64,000 bases of DNA, taken from Marinomonas sp. THO17 (GTDB taxonomy: Bacteria; Pseudomonadota; Gammaproteobacteria; Pseudomonadales; Marinomonadaceae). The position numbers were made by a program, and so were the translations under genes. Numbering within the stretch: the stretch's first letter is position 1; each line of letters starts with the position of its first letter. Under the pieces are notes generated by a model that worked only from the letters and a program-made list of their open reading frames with translations, was not told where the DNA came from and ran no database searches. Location: NCBI RefSeq assembly GCF_040436405.1, contig NZ_AP031575.1:934501-998500 (forward strand). The letters run 5' to 3'. This document shows positions 42,731 through 53,384 of the stretch, one piece after another.

Positions 42731-43070
42731 AGTGATTCTCCAGGCAATTTAATTGCACCAAAATAGCCCAAGCGCACCAAATAAACTCACAAAGAGATGC
42801 ATTCAAGCTAAAGGGCTTACTTTATATGAGTCATATTTTTGTCCATTTGTTCAACAATTGCTTCCTCATAAGATAAATAAAACAATGGTTTCATAAAATA
42901 TTTAACGGGATCATTTGTTTCATGGCACATTTATTGCGAATATAATGATAAAAATAGCAATGCAACTAAGATGATTGAAGTGAACAATGTGCATAGAGAA
43001 CCATGCACATAAAGGACAATGCACCAAGGCACACAATCAAGATCTGTAATAGCAATGAGGTAATAGCAAG
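42731..43070. other. hiuH-hpxO intergenic region
   Basis: 340 bp, AT-rich, no gene. It probably carries an hpxO promoter; no definite operator was recognised. There is no strong terminator after hiuH, so read-through into hpxO is possible. Confidence 0.4.
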
Positions 43071-44225
43071 ATGAAAGCATTGATCATTGGCGCTGGTATC
43101 GGTGGAATGTCCGCCGCTGCGGCTCTTAAACAACAAGGTATTGAATGCGACATCTTTGAAGCAGTAAAAGAAATCAAACCCGTCGGGGCCGCACTTTCAA
43201 TATGGTCAAACGGTGTTAAATGTATGAATCATCTCGGCATGGGACACATTATGGATCAGCTTGGTGGACCAATGCATTTTATGGCCTATCAAGATGGCTT
43301 AAGCGGAGCAGTAATGACCCAGTTTAGTCTGAGTCCATTGGTGGAAGCCGTTGGCGAACGCCCTTGCCCTGTGTCACGGGCTGATCTGCAAAACCAAATG
43401 ATAGACTGGTGGGGCAAAGAGAAAATACAGTTTGGTAAACGCATTGAATCGGTTGAACAATCTGCCGCTGGTGTGACTGCCTATTTCACGGATGGCACAC
43501 AAGCGTCGGGTGACTTTATGATTGCCGCTGACGGTACTCACTCAAAAGTGCGCGCTCATGTCTTAGGTTATGAAACAGAACGCCGCTATGCTGGTTATGT
43601 AAACTGGAATGGTTTAGTGGATATTGATGAAGATATCGCCCCAGCAAACCAATGGACCACATTTGTTGGTGAAGGCAAACGGGTTTCCATCATGCCAATT
43701 GCCGATGGCCGCTTCTATTTCTTTTTCGATGTTCCACTACCAAAAGGCCTTGATGAAGACAGAAGCAGCGTTAAGCAAGATTTAACCAGATACTTTGCGG
43801 GGTGGACTGAGCCTGTGCAAAAACTCATTGCTGCCATTAACCCTGAGACCACGAATCGCATTGAAATTCATGATATTGAGCCTTTCGATACCTTAGTAAA
43901 AAACAAGATTGCTCTATTAGGTGACTCAGCCCACAGCACCACACCAGACATAGGACAAGGCGGCTGTTCAGCACTTGAAGATGCGGTTGTCTTAGGGCAA
44001 TGCTTTGCAAAAAACACAGACATTGAAAGCGCATTGCTCAATTATCAATCTGAACGACGTTTCCGCGTTAAAGATTTGGTATTAAAAGCCCGTAAACGCT
44101 GTGATGTGACACACGGAAAAGACATGCAAGAAACGCAAGCTTGGTACGATGAGTTACGTCAGGAAACGGGCGACAACATTATAGAAGGCTTACGTAACAC
44201 CATAATTGGCGGGCCACTGTCTTAA
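43071..44225 (+). CDS. hpxO: FAD-dependent urate hydroxylase
   Basis: 384-residue flavoprotein monooxygenase that converts urate to 5-hydroxyisourate using NADH and O2, as in Klebsiella HpxO. FAD motif LIIGAGIGGMSAAAALKQQG, substrate side FEAVKEIKPVGAALSIWSNG, and second FAD motif LLGDSAHSTTPDIGQGGCSA. With hiuH and uraD it makes a complete urate to S-allantoin route. Allantoin-degrading genes and a urate transporter are not in the window. A terminator follows. Confidence 0.93.
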   Translation: MKALIIGAGIGGMSAAAALKQQGIECDIFEAVKEIKPVGAALSIWSNGVKCMNHLGMGHIMDQLGGPMHFMAYQDGLSGAVMTQFSLSPLVEAVGERPCPVSRADLQNQMIDWWGKEKIQFGKRIESVEQSAAGVTAYFTDGTQASGDFMIAADGTHSKVRAHVLGYETERRYAGYVNWNGLVDIDEDIAPANQWTTFVGEGKRVSIMPIADGRFYFFFDVPLPKGLDEDRSSVKQDLTRYFAGWTEPVQKLIAAINPETTNRIEIHDIEPFDTLVKNKIALLGDSAHSTTPDIGQGGCSALEDAVVLGQCFAKNTDIESALLNYQSERRFRVKDLVLKARKRCDVTHGKDMQETQAWYDELRQETGDNIIEGLRNTIIGGPLS

Positions 44226-44284
44226 CAGTATCCCTGTCTTAATGGTTTGTCATAACCTCCCCCAGTATGCTTGCTGGATGATTC

Positions 44285-44323
44285 TGCCTACCCTTGATGA
44301 TCTCTCGGGTAGGCATTTTTTTA
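44285..44323 (+). terminator. Rho-independent terminator after hpxO
   Basis: TGCCTACCC (44285-44293) pairs with GGGTAGGCA (44307-44315), followed by TTTTTTTA. Clear stem and T-run on the plus strand. Confidence 0.88.
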
Positions 44324-44498
44324 TTGGTTTTTGATACAGCATATTGTGCAATCCGCGCATCTTGAGTTGCTATTCATGGTCAAGTTCAGAATAATGGTTT
44401 CCCTCAAAGAAAGACGAATCAGGCTATACTCAAGGCCAGTAAAATAACAAAAAAGCAATCGTGGACCGAATATAGGGTCCTTGTAAAAAGGTAAAAGC

Positions 44499-45476
44499 AT
44501 GCCATTAACCGATCTTTCGCAAGTGAAACAGATCCACCTAAAACGCGAAGGCATTCGTGCAAACATTCTCACCCTAGGCGCCAGCATTCAGTCTATTCAC
44601 CTTGATGGTTATCCACACTCAGTAGTACTTGGCTCACCTAACTTCGCAGATTATTTAGGCTCATGCCGATATTTTGGTGCGATTGTTGGTCGTGTTGCCA
44701 ATCGTATTGCCCACAGCCGGGCTATGATTGGCGATAAAGAATATCTGCTTACGCCCTCCTCTCCCAGTCCACATCAATTACACGGTGGACCAGCAGGTAC
44801 AGATTGCAAAAATTGGCGCATTATTGCGCAAAGTGACGATGCGGTTCAGTTGCAAGTCACGTTAGAAGACGGTGAGATGGGATATCCGGGAAGAATGCAG
44901 ATTCAAGTAGAGTATCAATTGCTTTCACAGGGCTTGGAAATGCGCATTCAAGCCACCAGTAACCAACTTACCCTTTGTAATATCGCAGGACACAGTTATT
45001 TTAATCTAGATGGGCAAGGCAGTATTTTAGATCACCAACTGAAAGTCGTCGCTGATCATTATTTACCTGTAAACGACGATTTAATTCCCACCGGAGAAGT
45101 CACTCCAACTCATGGAAGTGCCTATGATTTCAATCATTTACGAACCATTGGTCGAGACGATTACTTAGGGCTAGACACCAATTTTTGTTTGTCTTTAGCG
45201 CCAAGAGTGTTGCAAGAAGTGGCCGTACTGAAAGCGCCTTTAACTGGCCTTAGCTTGCACTTATTGACAACCGAACCTGGCTTGCAGGTTTATGATGCAA
45301 GACACGTTGACCTTGCTGCCAGCGCCAACATCAACCAACATCCTCTTGGTGCTTATGCCGGCTTAGCCTTGGAAGCACAGCATTGGCCTGATGCGGTTCA
45401 TCACTCTCATTTCCCGCCGATTTTACTGGCACAAGGGGAGACTTATGAGCAAACCACTCAGTACCTGTTTCGTTAA
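44499..45476 (+). CDS. galM: Galactose mutarotase (aldose 1-epimerase)
   Basis: 325-residue beta-sandwich enzyme interconverting alpha and beta anomers of aldohexoses. Catalytic His-containing HQLHGGPAGTDCKNW, second His in IAGHSYFNLDGQGSIL, and catalytic Glu region LALEAQHWPDAVHHSHFPP. No signal peptide. Other galactose genes are absent, so the gene is isolated between the urate genes and an iron-binding protein. Ends at a bidirectional hairpin. Confidence 0.92.
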   Translation: MPLTDLSQVKQIHLKREGIRANILTLGASIQSIHLDGYPHSVVLGSPNFADYLGSCRYFGAIVGRVANRIAHSRAMIGDKEYLLTPSSPSPHQLHGGPAGTDCKNWRIIAQSDDAVQLQVTLEDGEMGYPGRMQIQVEYQLLSQGLEMRIQATSNQLTLCNIAGHSYFNLDGQGSILDHQLKVVADHYLPVNDDLIPTGEVTPTHGSAYDFNHLRTIGRDDYLGLDTNFCLSLAPRVLQEVAVLKAPLTGLSLHLLTTEPGLQVYDARHVDLAASANINQHPLGAYAGLALEAQHWPDAVHHSHFPPILLAQGETYEQTTQYLFR

Positions 45477-45495
45477 ATGTTGCCATTATAAAAAA

Positions 45496-45512
45496 GGGCC
45501 AAAACTTGGCCC
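45496..45512. terminator. Bidirectional terminator, galM and siderophore-binding gene
   Basis: GGGCCAA-aac-TTGGCCC. On the minus strand it is followed by TTTTTTAT, so it best ends the 45551-46633 transcript; on the plus strand it is followed by a mixed C/T stretch after galM. Confidence 0.75.
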
Positions 45513-45550
45513 CTTCTCTTTACGCCTTCTTGTATTCAAACCGAATCCTA

Positions 45551-46633
45551 TTACAGGCTTAAAATAAAAGTCCCTTCTGGTGTTACAGGCAAATATTTCT
45601 GATAAAAATCAAAATAAGCTTGCTCTGGCTCCAAGTCTGCGAACACATCTGGATACATCACCTTAGCATAAAAAGCAATCATGGCACTGTCCATAATGGT
45701 ACGACAAGCACCGTGATAAGCACCAAACATCATATTGTTCTTCACAGCGGAAAGACTTGACCAACCGGTACGCTGTTTAAAGCCTTGTAAACGTTTTAAA
45801 GCGTCTTCTTTATTTACGCCTTGTCCCATAATCATAGCGTCCGGAGAGTTGGCTGATTCATAACCAGTCATCACAATCACGTCTGGGTTAGCTGCAATCA
45901 CCTGCTCTGGGTTAAGCTTACCCCACCACTCGACAAAAGGTGCTGATATATTGTCACCACCCGCCATAGTAGAAATGGCCCCCCACATGTTTTTACCAAA
46001 GGTGTAGCTCAATTCACTTGGCCCCATTGAACCGAATTCTGTATACACTTTGGGTTTCGGTAGATTGGCATCAGCTAAGCGTTTACTGATGCCTTCGACA
46101 CGATCCTGATATTCTTTGGCAATCTTTGCTGCACGCGCTTGCTGGCCTGTTACCACGCCAATAAGTTCGGTACTTTTCAAATGGCGCTCTAGGGTTTGTG
46201 CGTTGTAATCGACAACCAAAACCGGAATACCCGCTTGTTCAATCCGCTCAATATCGCTACCTAAACCTTTGAATTGCCAATCCGCTAGCAATAATACATC
46301 AGGACGCAATGCAATCACCTTCTCTACTGAGAAGGTTTTGGTATCAACACGGCCTATGCCGGGAATATCCGCTAAAGAAGGACGGTGTTTTACGTACATG
46401 TCCCAATTGGCAGGGCGAGCCTGCCATATGTATTTGGACATACCAACAACATTGTCATAAGCGGCTTCCGTACCAATTGCCATGTAATCCTCTGGGTAAA
46501 AACCCACAATCACTCGCTGGGCAGGACTGTTAAAGGTCACTTCACGACCCAACACATCATCCAGGGTAACTTGTTTAGCCCAACTTAAACTTGCCATGAC
46601 GGCGAACAAAAGCGTTATGAACAACTTTTTCAT
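45551..46633 (-). CDS. Periplasmic iron-siderophore/cobalamin-type binding protein
   Basis: 360 residues with signal peptide MKKLFITLLFAVMASLSWA. Type III (FepB/BtuF-like) fold features: VTLDDVLGREVTFNSPAQRV, VIALRPDVLLLADWQFKG, IPVLVVDYN, LNPEQVIAANPDVIVMTGYE and LSAVKNNMMFGAYH. No permease or ATPase gene is adjacent, so it is an orphan in this window. A Fur box overlaps its promoter region, supporting an iron-related role. Exact ligand (ferri-siderophore, haem or other) unknown. Confidence 0.85.
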   Translation of the reverse strand: MKKLFITLLFAVMASLSWAKQVTLDDVLGREVTFNSPAQRVIVGFYPEDYMAIGTEAAYDNVVGMSKYIWQARPANWDMYVKHRPSLADIPGIGRVDTKTFSVEKVIALRPDVLLLADWQFKGLGSDIERIEQAGIPVLVVDYNAQTLERHLKSTELIGVVTGQQARAAKIAKEYQDRVEGISKRLADANLPKPKVYTEFGSMGPSELSYTFGKNMWGAISTMAGGDNISAPFVEWWGKLNPEQVIAANPDVIVMTGYESANSPDAMIMGQGVNKEDALKRLQGFKQRTGWSSLSAVKNNMMFGAYHGACRTIMDSAMIAFYAKVMYPDVFADLEPEQAYFDFYQKYLPVTPEGTFILSL

Positions 46634-46667
46634 ACTCGTACCTTATTACTTCATCAATATTATTTGA

Positions 46668-46686
46668 GTATGATAATCGTTATTAC
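46668..46686 (-). promoter_or_regulatory. Fur box upstream of the siderophore-binding gene
   Basis: GAGTATGATAATCGTTATT matches the 19-bp Fur consensus GATAATGATAATCATTATC at 15 positions. It lies 35 bp before the ATG at 46633, in the expected promoter zone. Confidence 0.7.
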
Positions 46687-46740
46687 TTAAATTAAAAATA
46701 GCTTTCTCTTAAAGGCATTAAAAAATACCAAGAATGCAAC

Positions 46741-46770
46741 AAAAAAAGCCGCTTAATCACTTAAGCGGCT
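46741..46770 (-). terminator. Terminator of the dCACHE chemoreceptor gene
   Basis: AGCCGCTTAA (46747-46756), loop TCAC, TTAAGCGGCT (46761-46770); on the minus strand the stem is followed by seven T. It lies just past the 3' end of the gene at 46806. Confidence 0.9.
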
Positions 46771-46805
46771 GATCATTTAATACCAAGTTTGACTATAGCA
46801 AAGCC

Positions 46806-48779
46806 CTATTCGGTGCGGAATTTCACCACCATCGAATGCAACTCTTTACCCAGTTTGTCTTGCTTATCACATAATTCTGCAACGTCATCAGAAAGAGTAG
46901 CCACTTGCTTAACAGAGTGACCAATATCATTAATGTTTTTATTTATATCTTCTGTTACCGCTCTTTGCTCTTCTGCTGATGCCGCCGTTTGCATTGTCAT
47001 ATCACGCATCTGCTTGACTACTTGTTCTATTTCTTCAAACGAGTGTAACGCTTGATCTGATAAATTCATGGCGTTTTGTGACTCTTGCAAACTGCTCATC
47101 ATGGAATCAGAGGCTTTTTTAGTACGGCTTGCTAATGAGTTCAATATACTGGCGATTTGTTCCGTGGATTCTTGCGTCCGCCCCGCCAAGGTTCTCACTT
47201 CATCTGCCACCACCGCAAAACCGCGCCCTTGTTCACCAGCGCGGGCGGCCTCAATGGCCGCATTAAGAGCCAATAAATTGGTTTGCTCAGCAATGTCCTG
47301 AATGGTCGCTAGGATTTGATTAATGTTAGTGGTTTCCTTTTCCAACTCAATAATCATATCGCTAGAGGATTTAATACGCTCTCCCAAACGGTTCACACCA
47401 TCGGCACTGCCTTTGAGTAAGTCTTTGCCTGCTAACGTGGTCTCTAAGCCTTTTTCAGAAAATTGCGCGGAATGGCTACAACTTTCTGCCGCTTCACTGG
47501 AAGCAATAACCATCTGCTGACCCGCCTCAACAATTAACTCAATAGATTGCAGTTGATCCGCCGTAGACTGAGCCACCTGCTGGGCCTTGCTTGCCGTGTC
47601 AGCTGCGACCTTATCAATTTGTGAGCTGGACTTTTTAATACCAAGCATTAAACGACGTGTGGAATCGATAAACTGATTAAACCAACCGGACAACTCCCCC
47701 GTCTCATCTTTATTTTCTATCTCTATCTTAGAGGTTAAATCCCCTTCCCCTTCCGCCAGTATTTTTAAATGACTGGACACGGACTCAATGGGCGTCACCA
47801 AGCCTTTAGAAATAACAAAGGCAACCGCAAAACAAACGAACAATAAAATCACACACACCACCACAGTGGTCTGAATTAGCTCATAGGTACTGGCATAGAT
47901 TTCGGTAGTCGGCATCAGGCCAACGAACTTCCATTGCAAATTGGGCGACGTGACCACATTGGCGTAATAGTCTTTACCATCTAGGTTAAAATGCAGCATT
48001 CCAGCGGAGGTTTGGGCAATTTTCTGGTAAGCATCACCTTGTAATTCACCGATTTTCTTGAAGTTGTTGTCAGGATGGATTGCATCAACCAGCACGGTGC
48101 CCGTATTTTCGATCACCATGATACTGCCCGACTCGCCTAACTGAGTCTGGTTTGCCATCTCAGTCAGCGTTTTGATGGAGAAATCAACGGCCACTACTCC
48201 ACCGATCTCACTGCCTTTTCGATAAGCTCTTACCGCTGAAACATAAACCGCATCATCAGGTTCCCAATAATAAGCTTCTCGCAATACTGTTTGGCCTGTG
48301 TTGTTTATTGCTGTTGGATACCAAGGTTCTTTTTTCGGATGCCATTCTGCATACTCATAGGTTCCCGGCCATTCAGCATAACCATCACCTTCATCACCCA
48401 TGTAAACATAGACAAAGTTAGGGTTATTCGTGCCCACCGCTTCAAATAAATTATATAAGGCAGCCTCTCGACCACCATTATTACTCGCCACCTCTTTAGG
48501 GGCTTTGCCCTGCTGCTCGAAATAGGTAGTTAGCGGTTTGGCTTGCGGGTCTGTTACTACATCACTGGCGGCCAAAAAGCCCACTGTGTATTTAATATCT
48601 TTGATAAATTGGTCAAAGGTCTTTTCCACCGCCCCTAAGGTTTGTTCACTGTTTTTAGCAAAGTTTTGAAGGGCTTGATTTGAGGCGAGAAATCCAGTGA
48701 TAGAACTCACGATAAGGATAGGCAATAGGGTCGCAAGAGAAAACGTAATTAATAACTTCGTCTTAATTTTCATAGACAT
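46806..48779 (-). CDS. Methyl-accepting chemotaxis protein, dCACHE sensor
   Basis: 657 residues: first transmembrane segment ~9-31, a periplasmic dCACHE-type domain of ~270 residues ([60 protein letters not shown]), second transmembrane segment near 303-325 ([19 protein letters not shown]), HAMP, and the signalling hairpin [20 protein letters not shown]. No CheR-tethering pentapeptide at the C-terminus (ends VVKFRTE). Ligand likely a small amino acid or amine by family, not proven here. Single-gene unit with its own terminator. Confidence 0.92.
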   Translation of the reverse strand: MSMKIKTKLLITFSLATLLPILIVSSITGFLASNQALQNFAKNSEQTLGAVEKTFDQFIKDIKYTVGFLAASDVVTDPQAKPLTTYFEQQGKAPKEVASNNGGREAALYNLFEAVGTNNPNFVYVYMGDEGDGYAEWPGTYEYAEWHPKKEPWYPTAINNTGQTVLREAYYWEPDDAVYVSAVRAYRKGSEIGGVVAVDFSIKTLTEMANQTQLGESGSIMVIENTGTVLVDAIHPDNNFKKIGELQGDAYQKIAQTSAGMLHFNLDGKDYYANVVTSPNLQWKFVGLMPTTEIYASTYELIQTTVVVCVILLFVCFAVAFVISKGLVTPIESVSSHLKILAEGEGDLTSKIEIENKDETGELSGWFNQFIDSTRRLMLGIKKSSSQIDKVAADTASKAQQVAQSTADQLQSIELIVEAGQQMVIASSEAAESCSHSAQFSEKGLETTLAGKDLLKGSADGVNRLGERIKSSSDMIIELEKETTNINQILATIQDIAEQTNLLALNAAIEAARAGEQGRGFAVVADEVRTLAGRTQESTEQIASILNSLASRTKKASDSMMSSLQESQNAMNLSDQALHSFEEIEQVVKQMRDMTMQTAASAEEQRAVTEDINKNINDIGHSVKQVATLSDDVAELCDKQDKLGKELHSMVVKFRTE

Positions 48780-49009
48780 CTTCCAAATAAATCTATCGGT
48801 GATTAATCATACAGTGCATTAGAATTTCTTATTGTATTTAATCTGTTTCTGCATGAACAAGCTTATAAAACTTTAAATCATGCAATTAAGCGAATGCCTT
48901 AATCATTTTTTTGCCATAAAAAATATTATGACTATAAAATTTACTTATCATAAATTTAAATAGATCCTTGTTGATCAGTTTATTTCATAAGCTTTCTATG
49001 AAATGAATT

Positions 49010-50995
49010 CTAAACACGATAATTCGATATCGATGCTTTCAGTTGCTCTGCTAAAGAGCGAATATTCACGCCAATTTTAGCCATATTTTGTGCCTCGATC
49101 GCGTTATCTTCCGCAGAGCGACTAATATCTTGAACACTCTTATTAACCTGCGTTGCTGTCGCACTTTGCTGTTCCGTCGCACTGGCAATCTGCTCATTCA
49201 TACTGGCAATTTTTTCAAGGTCTGCACTTACCTCTTCAATACTCGCCTCCGATTCTTCCGATACGACCACCATATTGCTGGTCATATCCTGACTGTCCTT
49301 CATCGTACCAACCGTTGTTTCAATCAGTTTTTGCATCTGTTCAATGGTTTGCTGTATTTCTTCTGTCGACTGTTTAGTCCTACCAGCCAAAGATCTCACC
49401 TCATCTGCCACTACCGCAAAACCACGGCCTTGTTCTCCAGCCCTAGCGGCTTCAATAGCCGCATTTAACGCTAACAAATTGGTTTGCTCGGCAATGTCTT
49501 GAATGGTTTCTATCACACTGTCAATGCGTTTCCCGTGCTCATTTAATTCCTGAGTTGCCTTACTGGCTAAATCAATTTGTTCAGCTTGCGCATGCACAGA
49601 CGAAATTGTCTCACGTATTTTGAGTTTGGCTTTGCCCATGGATTGCTTAACATCAGCAGCGGTTTTCATGGTTTGTTGTGACAAGACTGCGACTTCCCCT
49701 ACAGCCACTTCCATTTGTTCCATAGATTGGGCTGTTTGAGTTGAGACGTCCTTTTGCGAAACGGCTGAATCCGTAGACTTTTGACTAAACTGCGCATTCT
49801 TTTCAGCGGTTTCTTGCAATTGCCCCGAAGTGGTTAACAATAAAGAAAAAGTCTCCCGTAAAGTTTTCATCAAACTCTGGAGGTATTGACCTAATTCGGC
49901 GAATTCATCTTTGCCCGAGGTATCAAATTTTACTAATAAATCCCCATCACTCACTTTCATAATGGCGTCTTTAAAACGACTCAAGGAACCTCTTAGGCTT
50001 CGAGTGAGCCAGACAGCGACAAATATCGCCGATATCACTCCTATCGCTCCAATACAAGCTTGTAAAATCAAGCTAAAACGAACATCTGCCGATGTCGCTT
50101 GTTTACTCTCATCCATTTGCTGACGATAAAAATTCAATAACGCTTCAAGGCTTGTCAACAAAGCATCCATACGTTCAGAAACATCATTAACCGTCTGATC
50201 TATTGTTTGACTCTCTTGTTCCTGTATGCGGTATAAAGCCAACAATCCATCAGGTGATTCCAATTGATCCAATAAAGGCGTCAGCATCAATTGAAACAGA
50301 CGCCCTATATCCCTATCTATTCTTAACAAACTTTCATAGCTACGATTTAAAATAATGTCCTGACCCGCTACGATACTGTCTAATTGCTCAAAATCCCCCG
50401 TCACTAAGTAATCCGCAAAACCATTGATAATTAAAGAAGCACTTCGATTAAATGTGGTAATTTCAAGCTGCCAATCAGCATTGTCACTATAGTATCCGCT
50501 ACCGTACTTTCTTAGATAATAATCCAACAAAGTAGACAATTTACTGGCCTCATTTTGCTTCAGCTTAACAGCGCTGACATTCATACTGTATTGTCGATGA
50601 GTGGCTATAGCCCCATTAATAAGACCTTCAACCTGGCCTATTTCCTGTTGTATTTTAGTCAATTCAGCCGCCAATGACTCTCTGTCAGTCTGATTAATGA
50701 GGATGTCTATTTCTTCATTCAAAATGACATAAATTTGTTGTAATGCAGTCAATCGACTGTCAATTTCACTAATATCCTCACTGGCAAGCGCTAGATTTAA
50801 TTGACGATCAGCCAGCAGAACATTGGTCTTAATATTGTTAGCTTCAAGGGTTAAGGGAACTGTTTTATCCGTCAGGTAAACTAACCTGTCATTCACTCTT
50901 CCCATGGACAGCAAGCTGGTTGTCACTAACACCACCAGAGCAAGAGTAAGAAAAGCAAAACCAATATAGACTTTTTGAATAATGGATAAAGACAT
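49010..50995 (-). CDS. Methyl-accepting chemotaxis protein with long helical sensor
   Basis: 661 residues: transmembrane segment ~9-30, an all-helical periplasmic domain of ~275 residues ([25 protein letters not shown]-free helices with many Gln/Leu), second transmembrane segment ~307-330 ([18 protein letters not shown]), HAMP, and the conserved [20 protein letters not shown] hairpin. No CheR pentapeptide. Its helical sensor and its place 16 bp after a ribose-type binding-protein gene suggest that it senses a ligand-loaded binding protein, like the TorT/TorS or LuxP/LuxQ pairs. That partnership is inference. Confidence 0.9.
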   Translation of the reverse strand: MSLSIIQKVYIGFAFLTLALVVLVTTSLLSMGRVNDRLVYLTDKTVPLTLEANNIKTNVLLADRQLNLALASEDISEIDSRLTALQQIYVILNEEIDILINQTDRESLAAELTKIQQEIGQVEGLINGAIATHRQYSMNVSAVKLKQNEASKLSTLLDYYLRKYGSGYYSDNADWQLEITTFNRSASLIINGFADYLVTGDFEQLDSIVAGQDIILNRSYESLLRIDRDIGRLFQLMLTPLLDQLESPDGLLALYRIQEQESQTIDQTVNDVSERMDALLTSLEALLNFYRQQMDESKQATSADVRFSLILQACIGAIGVISAIFVAVWLTRSLRGSLSRFKDAIMKVSDGDLLVKFDTSGKDEFAELGQYLQSLMKTLRETFSLLLTTSGQLQETAEKNAQFSQKSTDSAVSQKDVSTQTAQSMEQMEVAVGEVAVLSQQTMKTAADVKQSMGKAKLKIRETISSVHAQAEQIDLASKATQELNEHGKRIDSVIETIQDIAEQTNLLALNAAIEAARAGEQGRGFAVVADEVRSLAGRTKQSTEEIQQTIEQMQKLIETTVGTMKDSQDMTSNMVVVSEESEASIEEVSADLEKIASMNEQIASATEQQSATATQVNKSVQDISRSAEDNAIEAQNMAKIGVNIRSLAEQLKASISNYRV

Positions 50996-51011
50996 AAACG
51001 TTACCCTGACA

Positions 51012-51938
51012 CTATTTTGTAAATTGACTGAGATTGTCAGGTGTTACTAATTTAAAAGGCACCCAAATTTCTCGCTCAACTGACTTATTATTAATCATAT
51101 CAATGGCGGCTTGGGCGGCCTCTCTCGCCTGTCCGGGGGCATCTTGAAGCACAGTAACATCCAGCTTACCTTCTCCCATGAATTTCAATGCATCGGCAGT
51201 GGCATCCACTCCGCCTATGAAGTATGGCCTAGGATCTTGTCCAGCCTCTTCAATTGCGGTGATCGCACCAATTGCCATCTCATCATTATTCGCCACAATG
51301 ACATTAAATTGACCTTGGTATTCATCAAGCCATCGCGTCATAATTTTCAGCGCTTCATTGCGTTCCCAATTACCGCGCTCACGTACCAACACATTCAGAT
51401 CTGGATATTGTTTCAACACAGTATCTACGTCCAAGGTTCTCATGGTGGCAGCATGATGCCCTTCTATTCCCATCAACAATAAAACATTGCCTTTGTAGTT
51501 GGCTAAACGCGCAAGCTCCTCCATCTGCATGGTGCCAGATTCAAGCTCATTTGATCCGACATAAGTGACGCCATTTGGCAGTGCAGCCACATCAGGCTCT
51601 ACGTTTAATAAAACAAGGGGAATGTTATTACTGGTGACAAGGTCAATAATTTGCTGAGCGTAAGCTTCTGAGTTATCCACCAAAACAACGATCAAAGCAT
51701 CCACCTTGGACTCTACAAAATACTCCACTTGATCCAGTTGCTTTTGCTTGGAAGACTCTGCCTGATCAATAAAGGCTACGTGACCTATCTCATCAAGACT
51801 GGCTTCAATATTGAATCGCAGGGTATCAATAAAATTATCATTGAATCTAGGAAGACTAACAGCAACTAAGCTAGCGTTAAGGGGCATCGATAACACAAGA
51901 GCCATGACCAAGAAGAAAGATTTGACGATCATTTTCAA
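51012..51938 (-). CDS. Ribose-type periplasmic sugar-binding protein paired with the chemoreceptor
   Basis: 308 residues with signal peptide ending near LSMPLNA. Type I binding fold (Peripla_BP_4): [51 protein letters not shown] [40 protein letters not shown], and [20 protein letters not shown]. No ABC transporter genes are next to it; the next gene is a chemoreceptor 16 bp downstream, so it probably serves sensing rather than uptake. Ligand unknown. Confidence 0.88.
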   Translation of the reverse strand: MKMIVKSFFLVMALVLSMPLNASLVAVSLPRFNDNFIDTLRFNIEASLDEIGHVAFIDQAESSKQKQLDQVEYFVESKVDALIVVLVDNSEAYAQQIIDLVTSNNIPLVLLNVEPDVAALPNGVTYVGSNELESGTMQMEELARLANYKGNVLLLMGIEGHHAATMRTLDVDTVLKQYPDLNVLVRERGNWERNEALKIMTRWLDEYQGQFNVIVANNDEMAIGAITAIEEAGQDPRPYFIGGVDATADALKFMGEGKLDVTVLQDAPGQAREAAQAAIDMINNKSVEREIWVPFKLVTPDNLSQFTK

Positions 51939-52336
51939 TTACCAAAGTGTTCGAAAAACAATCTAAGCGTAGACGACCTTTTTTAATAATGCATAAGATG
52001 AAAATGTGTACAAATGTATCAGTTAAGAGTCATTTTGCTCGTCTAAACTATAATTTAAAGAAGCAGTTACCTTAGGAATGCGCAGTTTCGAGAGAGAGAG
52101 TCAAAGTATGTTTGCAAAAGGGGATATCACTCGGCATGAAGGAAAATTGCCACCGTTCAAGGTGGCAATTTTCGAAGACATGAGCAAATACTGAACGAAT
52201 ACATTTGAAGCCTAATCCACTATACCGCCTGCATACACATCGGCCATAGTTTTGCGGATAAAAACCGCCATTGAACGACGGCTTCTTCAATTGAAATGGT
52301 GTTTATTCGCTCAAATTCAGCTCGCAAAGCTTGCTA
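51939..52336. other. Intergenic region with a terminator hairpin
   Basis: 398 bp between the IclR gene and the binding-protein gene, both on the minus strand. A short 72-codon frame on the minus strand would need a TTG start without a ribosome site and spans the hairpin at 52143-52172, so no gene is called. Confidence 0.5.
52143..52172 (-). terminator. Perfect 12-bp hairpin, probable terminator of the IclR gene
   Basis: AAAATTGCCACC-gttcaa-GGTGGCAATTTT: a perfect 12-bp stem with a six-base loop, A/T-rich at the base. On the minus strand it ends in TTTTCC, downstream of the IclR gene. Confidence 0.7.
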
Positions 52337-53110
52337 TTAAGGCATGTTATTGACAATACGAGTGCTTGCATCTCGTAAAATGGGAATCACACTTTTTTCT
52401 AAATAGGCATGGTCCATACTGCCCTGTGGCCAAGCCAATGACAAACACCCGATAAGAGTGTCATCCGGTCGCTTGATCGGTACTGACACAGACTCTATGC
52501 TCAAGCCATTAATGTTTTGGTTGTCGTAATGGGAAATTTGTCGAACGCCATAACCTAAGATTTTAGTTTGCTCAATTATCTGGTTTAACCAAATACTATC
52601 ATGAGCCAACTTACCTTCTTTCGTTTTCAGTTTCTTCAAGTTATAAATGACATCAGATCTCTCCTCACTATCACAAAAAGCTAGGAAGCAACGACCCACA
52701 CCAGAGTAAAGGAATTCCAGTTCAGTCACGGAAGGCCAACAATTAAAAAAGGGCGAACGATGGCAAGTCGTTTCAATATATTTCATCCTGTTAACTTTTC
52801 GAACGGCAATACCAGATGGCCAATTTAGTGTCTGATAAAGATATTCCAACACAGATACACTTGCTTCTGCTAAGCGTTCTTCTTGAGATTTAGGCTGAGT
52901 ATCTTCAATAACGGAAGAGGATAAACTGTATTTGTTCTCACTGTGAGACTTTACGACCCAGCCACTCAGGATAAGTGTTTTCAATATTCTCAGCAGTGTT
53001 GCCTTGTTTATCCCAGTACAACGTTGCAATTCAGAAAGAGAAAGCGGAGATGTCTTTTGTAGCTTTTCCAGCACTTGCATCGCCCGCGTAACAGAATCGA
53101 TTGATTTCAC
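52337..53110 (-). CDS. IclR-family transcriptional regulator
   Basis: 257 residues. N-terminal winged HTH: VKSIDSVTRAMQVLEKLQKT, LSLSELQRCTGINKATLLRI, LKTLILSGWVVKS. The C-terminal effector domain has GIAVRKVNRMKYIETTCHRS, GVGRCFLAFCDSEERSDV and SVSVPIKRPDDTLIGCLSLA. ATG 53110 is used because it starts the conserved HTH (MVKSID); ATG at 53125 would add five residues. Its target may be the adjacent porin or sensing genes. The effector is probably a small aromatic or organic acid by family, not shown here. Confidence 0.88.
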   Translation of the reverse strand: MKSIDSVTRAMQVLEKLQKTSPLSLSELQRCTGINKATLLRILKTLILSGWVVKSHSENKYSLSSSVIEDTQPKSQEERLAEASVSVLEYLYQTLNWPSGIAVRKVNRMKYIETTCHRSPFFNCWPSVTELEFLYSGVGRCFLAFCDSEERSDVIYNLKKLKTKEGKLAHDSIWLNQIIEQTKILGYGVRQISHYDNQNINGLSIESVSVPIKRPDDTLIGCLSLAWPQGSMDHAYLEKSVIPILRDASTRIVNNMP

Positions 53111-53308
53111 CATAACGCAAACCACTTAAGCATTAAAATATATCATTACTCAGGCATAGAAAACCGATAAAAGTTGAACACTGTCATAGCATTCATCCTG
53201 CTAACAATATGTCATTTATTATTTTTATAAGATTTGATTATAATGCTTTAGCACAACACAAGATCATTCAAAAAATAGGAATGTCCAGTGTTTTTTGAGA
53301 TAAAAAAA

Positions 53309-53343
53309 CCGTCCAAGTAAAAAGGGGAGTATTACTTGAACGG
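53309..53343 (-). terminator. Terminator after the porin gene
   Basis: CCGTCCAAGTA and TACTTGAACGG-type arms (one C/A mismatch) flank an A/G-rich loop; on the minus strand the stem is followed by a run of seven T. Confidence 0.8.
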
Positions 53344-53384
53344 CTTCTTTTTATTACACTAAGCTATTAATAGTGGATTTATTA

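Noticed and set aside
52072..52290. 72-codon minus-strand frame between IclR and binding-protein genes
   Set aside because: Needs a TTG start with no ribosome site and spans a perfect terminator-like hairpin.
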